Assembly (NCBI GenBank): GCA_026418875.1 | Contig: JAOAAM010000440.1 | Coordinates: forward strand, 1-7,014 | DNA length: 7,014 bases | Origin: Gemmataceae bacterium | GTDB lineage: Bacteria > Planctomycetota > Planctomycetia > Gemmatales > Gemmataceae | Reading direction: 5' to 3' | Shown here: piece after piece, positions 6,547 to 7,014 of the stretch | How the letters are laid out: the number at the start of each line of letters is the position of its first letter | Numbering within the stretch: the stretch's first letter is position 1 | Program-made: the position numbers and the translations under genes | The notes under the pieces: model-generated | Told to the model about the DNA's origin: nothing | Seen by the model: only the letters and a program-made list of their open reading frames with translations | Database searches by the model: none

Positions 6547-6552
6547 GGAGAG
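6547..6552 (+). promoter_or_regulatory. Shine-Dalgarno site for the isomerase-like gene
   Basis: GGAGAG lies 7 bases before ATG 6560 (GGAG itself is 9 bases before it). It supports this ATG as the start of the open frame that runs off the right edge. Confidence 0.5.
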
Positions 6553-6559
6553 TTGCCCC

Positions 6560-7014
6560 ATGCCTGCTGCCGTGACCCCTGCCGCCGTCAAAAACGCCTT
6601 GGACCAGGGGGCCGGGATCTTGCGTTTGGCTCCCACTTGGGTGCCCCGCTCGTTCCTGATGCCCGGCCGGCGCATCAAGCTCGCACCGCAGGACATCTAC
6701 GCATTCGGTGCTCATCGTGGCGGAATCGACGAACGGTGGTTCGCCTCGACGACCCCCGCCGCCAACGAGAATCGCACAGAAGACGAAGGTTTGAGTTGGG
6801 TCGTGGTCGATGGCCAGAAGGCGTTCACCCTGCTCGACGCCGTCGGATTGGAAGGCCCCAGCCTCATCGGTAAGGCGATGTACGACAAGTACAAACGCTG
6901 GCCTGTCTATTCCAAGTTCTTCGACAATCTCGGGCCAATCCCGCATCACATGCATCAGAACGACGAGCAAGCCGCCCTCGTCGGTCAACAAGGCAAGCCA
7001 GAGTCGTATTACTT
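6560..7014 (+). CDS. Type I mannose-6-phosphate isomerase-like cupin protein (3' end outside window)
   Basis: The first 151 codons of a protein that continues past the window edge. The visible part starts MPAAVTPAAVKNALDQGAGI and has no signal peptide, so it should be cytosolic. The useful part is at 127-151: PIPHHMHQNDEQAAL followed by GKPESYY. This resembles the metal-binding strand of type I phosphomannose isomerases, where a Q-x-H pair and the Glu of 'GKTEMWY' bind zinc. Here His130 and His132 (H-x-H) with Glu148 would fill those places, and Lys146 is kept next to it. If the family is right, it would interconvert aldose and ketose sugar phosphates, or be a non-enzymatic or differently specific cupin relative. 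The long N-terminal section before this motif, including YKRWPVYSKFFDNLGP, is not one I can place. The rest of the protein is needed to decide. It is transcribed away from mfd from its own promoter. Confidence 0.6.
   Translation, partial: MPAAVTPAAVKNALDQGAGILRLAPTWVPRSFLMPGRRIKLAPQDIYAFGAHRGGIDERWFASTTPAANENRTEDEGLSWVVVDGQKAFTLLDAVGLEGPSLIGKAMYDKYKRWPVYSKFFDNLGPIPHHMHQNDEQAALVGQQGKPESYY

Noticed and set aside
5935..6696. 253-codon open frame on the minus strand across the mfd start
   Set aside because: It runs through the divergent promoter region and into the next gene on the opposite strand. It is Arg/Ser/Pro-rich with no motif, which is typical of a spurious frame.
1..7014. CRISPR array, tRNA, insertion sequence or other mobile element
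   Set aside because: No regularly spaced repeats, no cloverleaf with conserved tRNA bases, no transposase or recombinase motifs and no long terminal inverted repeats were seen by eye.

Overview
This GC-rich, gene-dense bacterial window is most easily read as chromosomal housekeeping DNA. The content suggests a Gram-negative-type bacterium, with Planctomycetota as my best guess. The reasons are a BatD/DUF4381-like gene in a coupled operon, two short lipoproteins with outer-membrane-type sorting signals, and a SurA-like periplasmic foldase. The phylum assignment is inference; no rRNA or other taxonomic marker is present.

Layout, left to right. (1) 1-1131, + strand: the last 48 codons of an unidentified gene overlap by four bases (GTGA) with a membrane protein that has two transmembrane segments and a BatD/DUF4381-like C-terminal domain. 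This is probably the tail of a MoxR/Bat-type operon. (2) 1132-1293: a 162-base gap with a short palindrome and a terminator-like hairpin. (3) 1294-1722, + strand: a small predicted lipoprotein that is nearly all coiled coil. (4) 1723-1842: the gap between convergent genes, holding two adjoining hairpins. (5) 1843-6386, - strand: a two-gene unit, mfd (transcription-repair coupling factor, full length and intact) followed 50 bases later by a SurA/PrsA-like peptidyl-prolyl isomerase lipoprotein. (6) 6387-6559: a divergent promoter region with a perfect TATAAT for mfd and a -35/-10 pair for the rightward gene. (7) 6560-7014, + strand: the N-terminal 151 codons of a protein resembling type I mannose-6-phosphate isomerase (cupin), cut by the window edge.

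Functionally, mfd clears stalled RNA polymerase and recruits UvrA at transcribed lesions, while its downstream partner acts on exported proteins outside the cytoplasm. Their pairing looks like shared transcription rather than a shared pathway. The Bat-type genes and the coiled-coil lipoprotein belong to the cell envelope.

I did not find a CRISPR array, tRNA, rRNA, transposase, phage gene or defence system, and I see no convincing undescribed system. The points most worth a second look are the apparent loss of one parvulin active-site histidine in the isomerase, a G7 tract next to an open -1 frame in the Bat-type overlap, the extra loop in the RNA-polymerase-binding domain of Mfd, and the regulatory layout between mfd and the isomerase-like gene.
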